NCBI GenBank assembly: GCA_036270095.1
Contig: DATBDE010000130.1
Location: 1-5,140 of the forward strand
Length of the DNA: 5,140 nucleotides
Direction: 5' to 3'
Source: DATBDE01 sp036270095
Lineage (GTDB): Bacteria; Actinomycetota; Thermoleophilia; Solirubrobacterales; Solirubrobacteraceae
Position numbers and translations under genes: made by a program
Notes under the pieces: generated by a model
Databases searched by the model: none
Seen by the model: only the letters and a program-made list of their open reading frames with translations
Told to the model about the DNA's origin: nothing
In this document: positions 4,822 through 5,140 of the stretch, in pieces
Layout of the letters: each line of letters opens with the position of its first letter
How positions within the stretch are numbered: the stretch's first letter is position 1

Positions 4822-5140
4822 TGGCTCGCGCCGGGCTCGACACCGAGGCGGTCGTCGCGGCGGCGGCGCAGCTCGCGGACGCCGACGGCGTGGAGGCGGT
4901 CACGCTGGCCCGGCTGGCCGCCACCCTCGGCGTCCGCTCCCCGTCGCTGTACGCGCACGTCGGCGGACTCGCCGACCTGAGGCGACGAGTGGCGTTGCGC
5001 GGCGCGCGCGAGCTGGCGGCCGAGCTACAGACGGCCGTTGCCGGACGTTCGCGCGGCGACGCGTTGTCAGCGATGGCCGACGCCTATCGCGCGTACGCGC
5101 GCGCGCACCCTGGCACGTACGCGGCCCTGCAGCCGGCGCC
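4821..5140 (+). CDS. TetR-family transcriptional regulator (partial, C-terminus outside window)
   Basis: ATG 4821 overlaps the hydrolase TGA by one base. 106 complete codons are visible before the window ends. Residues 8-27 (TEAVVAAAAQLADADGVEAV) form helix 1 and the following turn. Residues 28-54 (TLARLAATLGVRSPSLYAHV, then GGLADLR) are the TetR helix-turn-helix, with SPSLYAHV as recognition helix. The visible part of the ligand domain, including AYRAYARAHPGTYAAL (88-103), resembles the WHG/TetR_C_33-type C-terminal domain. Family members are usually dimeric repressors released by small ligands. Coupling to the hydrolase and the dyads upstream of the pair suggest it represses its own operon; the ligand is unknown. 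Confidence 0.88.
   Translation, partial: MARAGLDTEAVVAAAAQLADADGVEAVTLARLAATLGVRSPSLYAHVGGLADLRRRVALRGARELAAELQTAVAGRSRGDALSAMADAYRAYARAHPGTYAALQPA

Overview
This is a GC-rich window with strong G/C at third codon positions and frequent GTG starts. Together with an RsbW-type anti-sigma kinase fold, a WHG-type TetR regulator and a glutathione-independent formaldehyde dehydrogenase, this suggests a high-GC actinobacterium. A soil lineage such as Solirubrobacterales is plausible, but that placement is an impression and was not tested. No tRNA, rRNA, CRISPR array, insertion sequence or phage gene is visible. Seven protein genes fill almost the whole window, and no gene-free stretch exceeds 130 bases.

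Layout. (1) At the left edge, on the minus strand, is the first 98 codons of an RsbW/SpoIIAB-like ATP-binding anti-sigma factor. A good match to a SigB/SigF-type general-stress promoter lies just upstream of it. (2) Diverging from it on the plus strand is a two-gene unit: an alanine/lysine-rich coiled-coil protein of unknown function, then, 9 bases later, an FMN-dependent L-lactate dehydrogenase that is colinear with E. coli LldD. (3) A perfect 10-bp GC hairpin separates lldD from the convergent fdhA-like gene, a zinc- and NAD-dependent glutathione-independent formaldehyde dehydrogenase with all zinc ligands intact. (4) Upstream of fdhA, on the same strand, is a 72-residue helical small protein not recognised by family. 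(5) Diverging from that on the plus strand is a translationally coupled pair: a metallo-beta-lactamase-fold hydrolase and a TetR regulator that runs off the right edge. An AT-rich block of three consecutive dyads precedes the pair and is the likely operator region.

How the genes may work together. LldD oxidises L-lactate to pyruvate and feeds electrons to the respiratory chain. FdhA oxidises formaldehyde to formate with NAD. The hydrolase and its TetR look like a self-regulated cassette. A shared theme of small oxidised-carbon metabolism or detoxification is possible, but only adjacency supports it. I see no clearly new system. The points most worth a second look are the SigB-like promoter on the anti-sigma gene, the dyad cluster before the hydrolase/TetR pair, and the two unrecognised genes.
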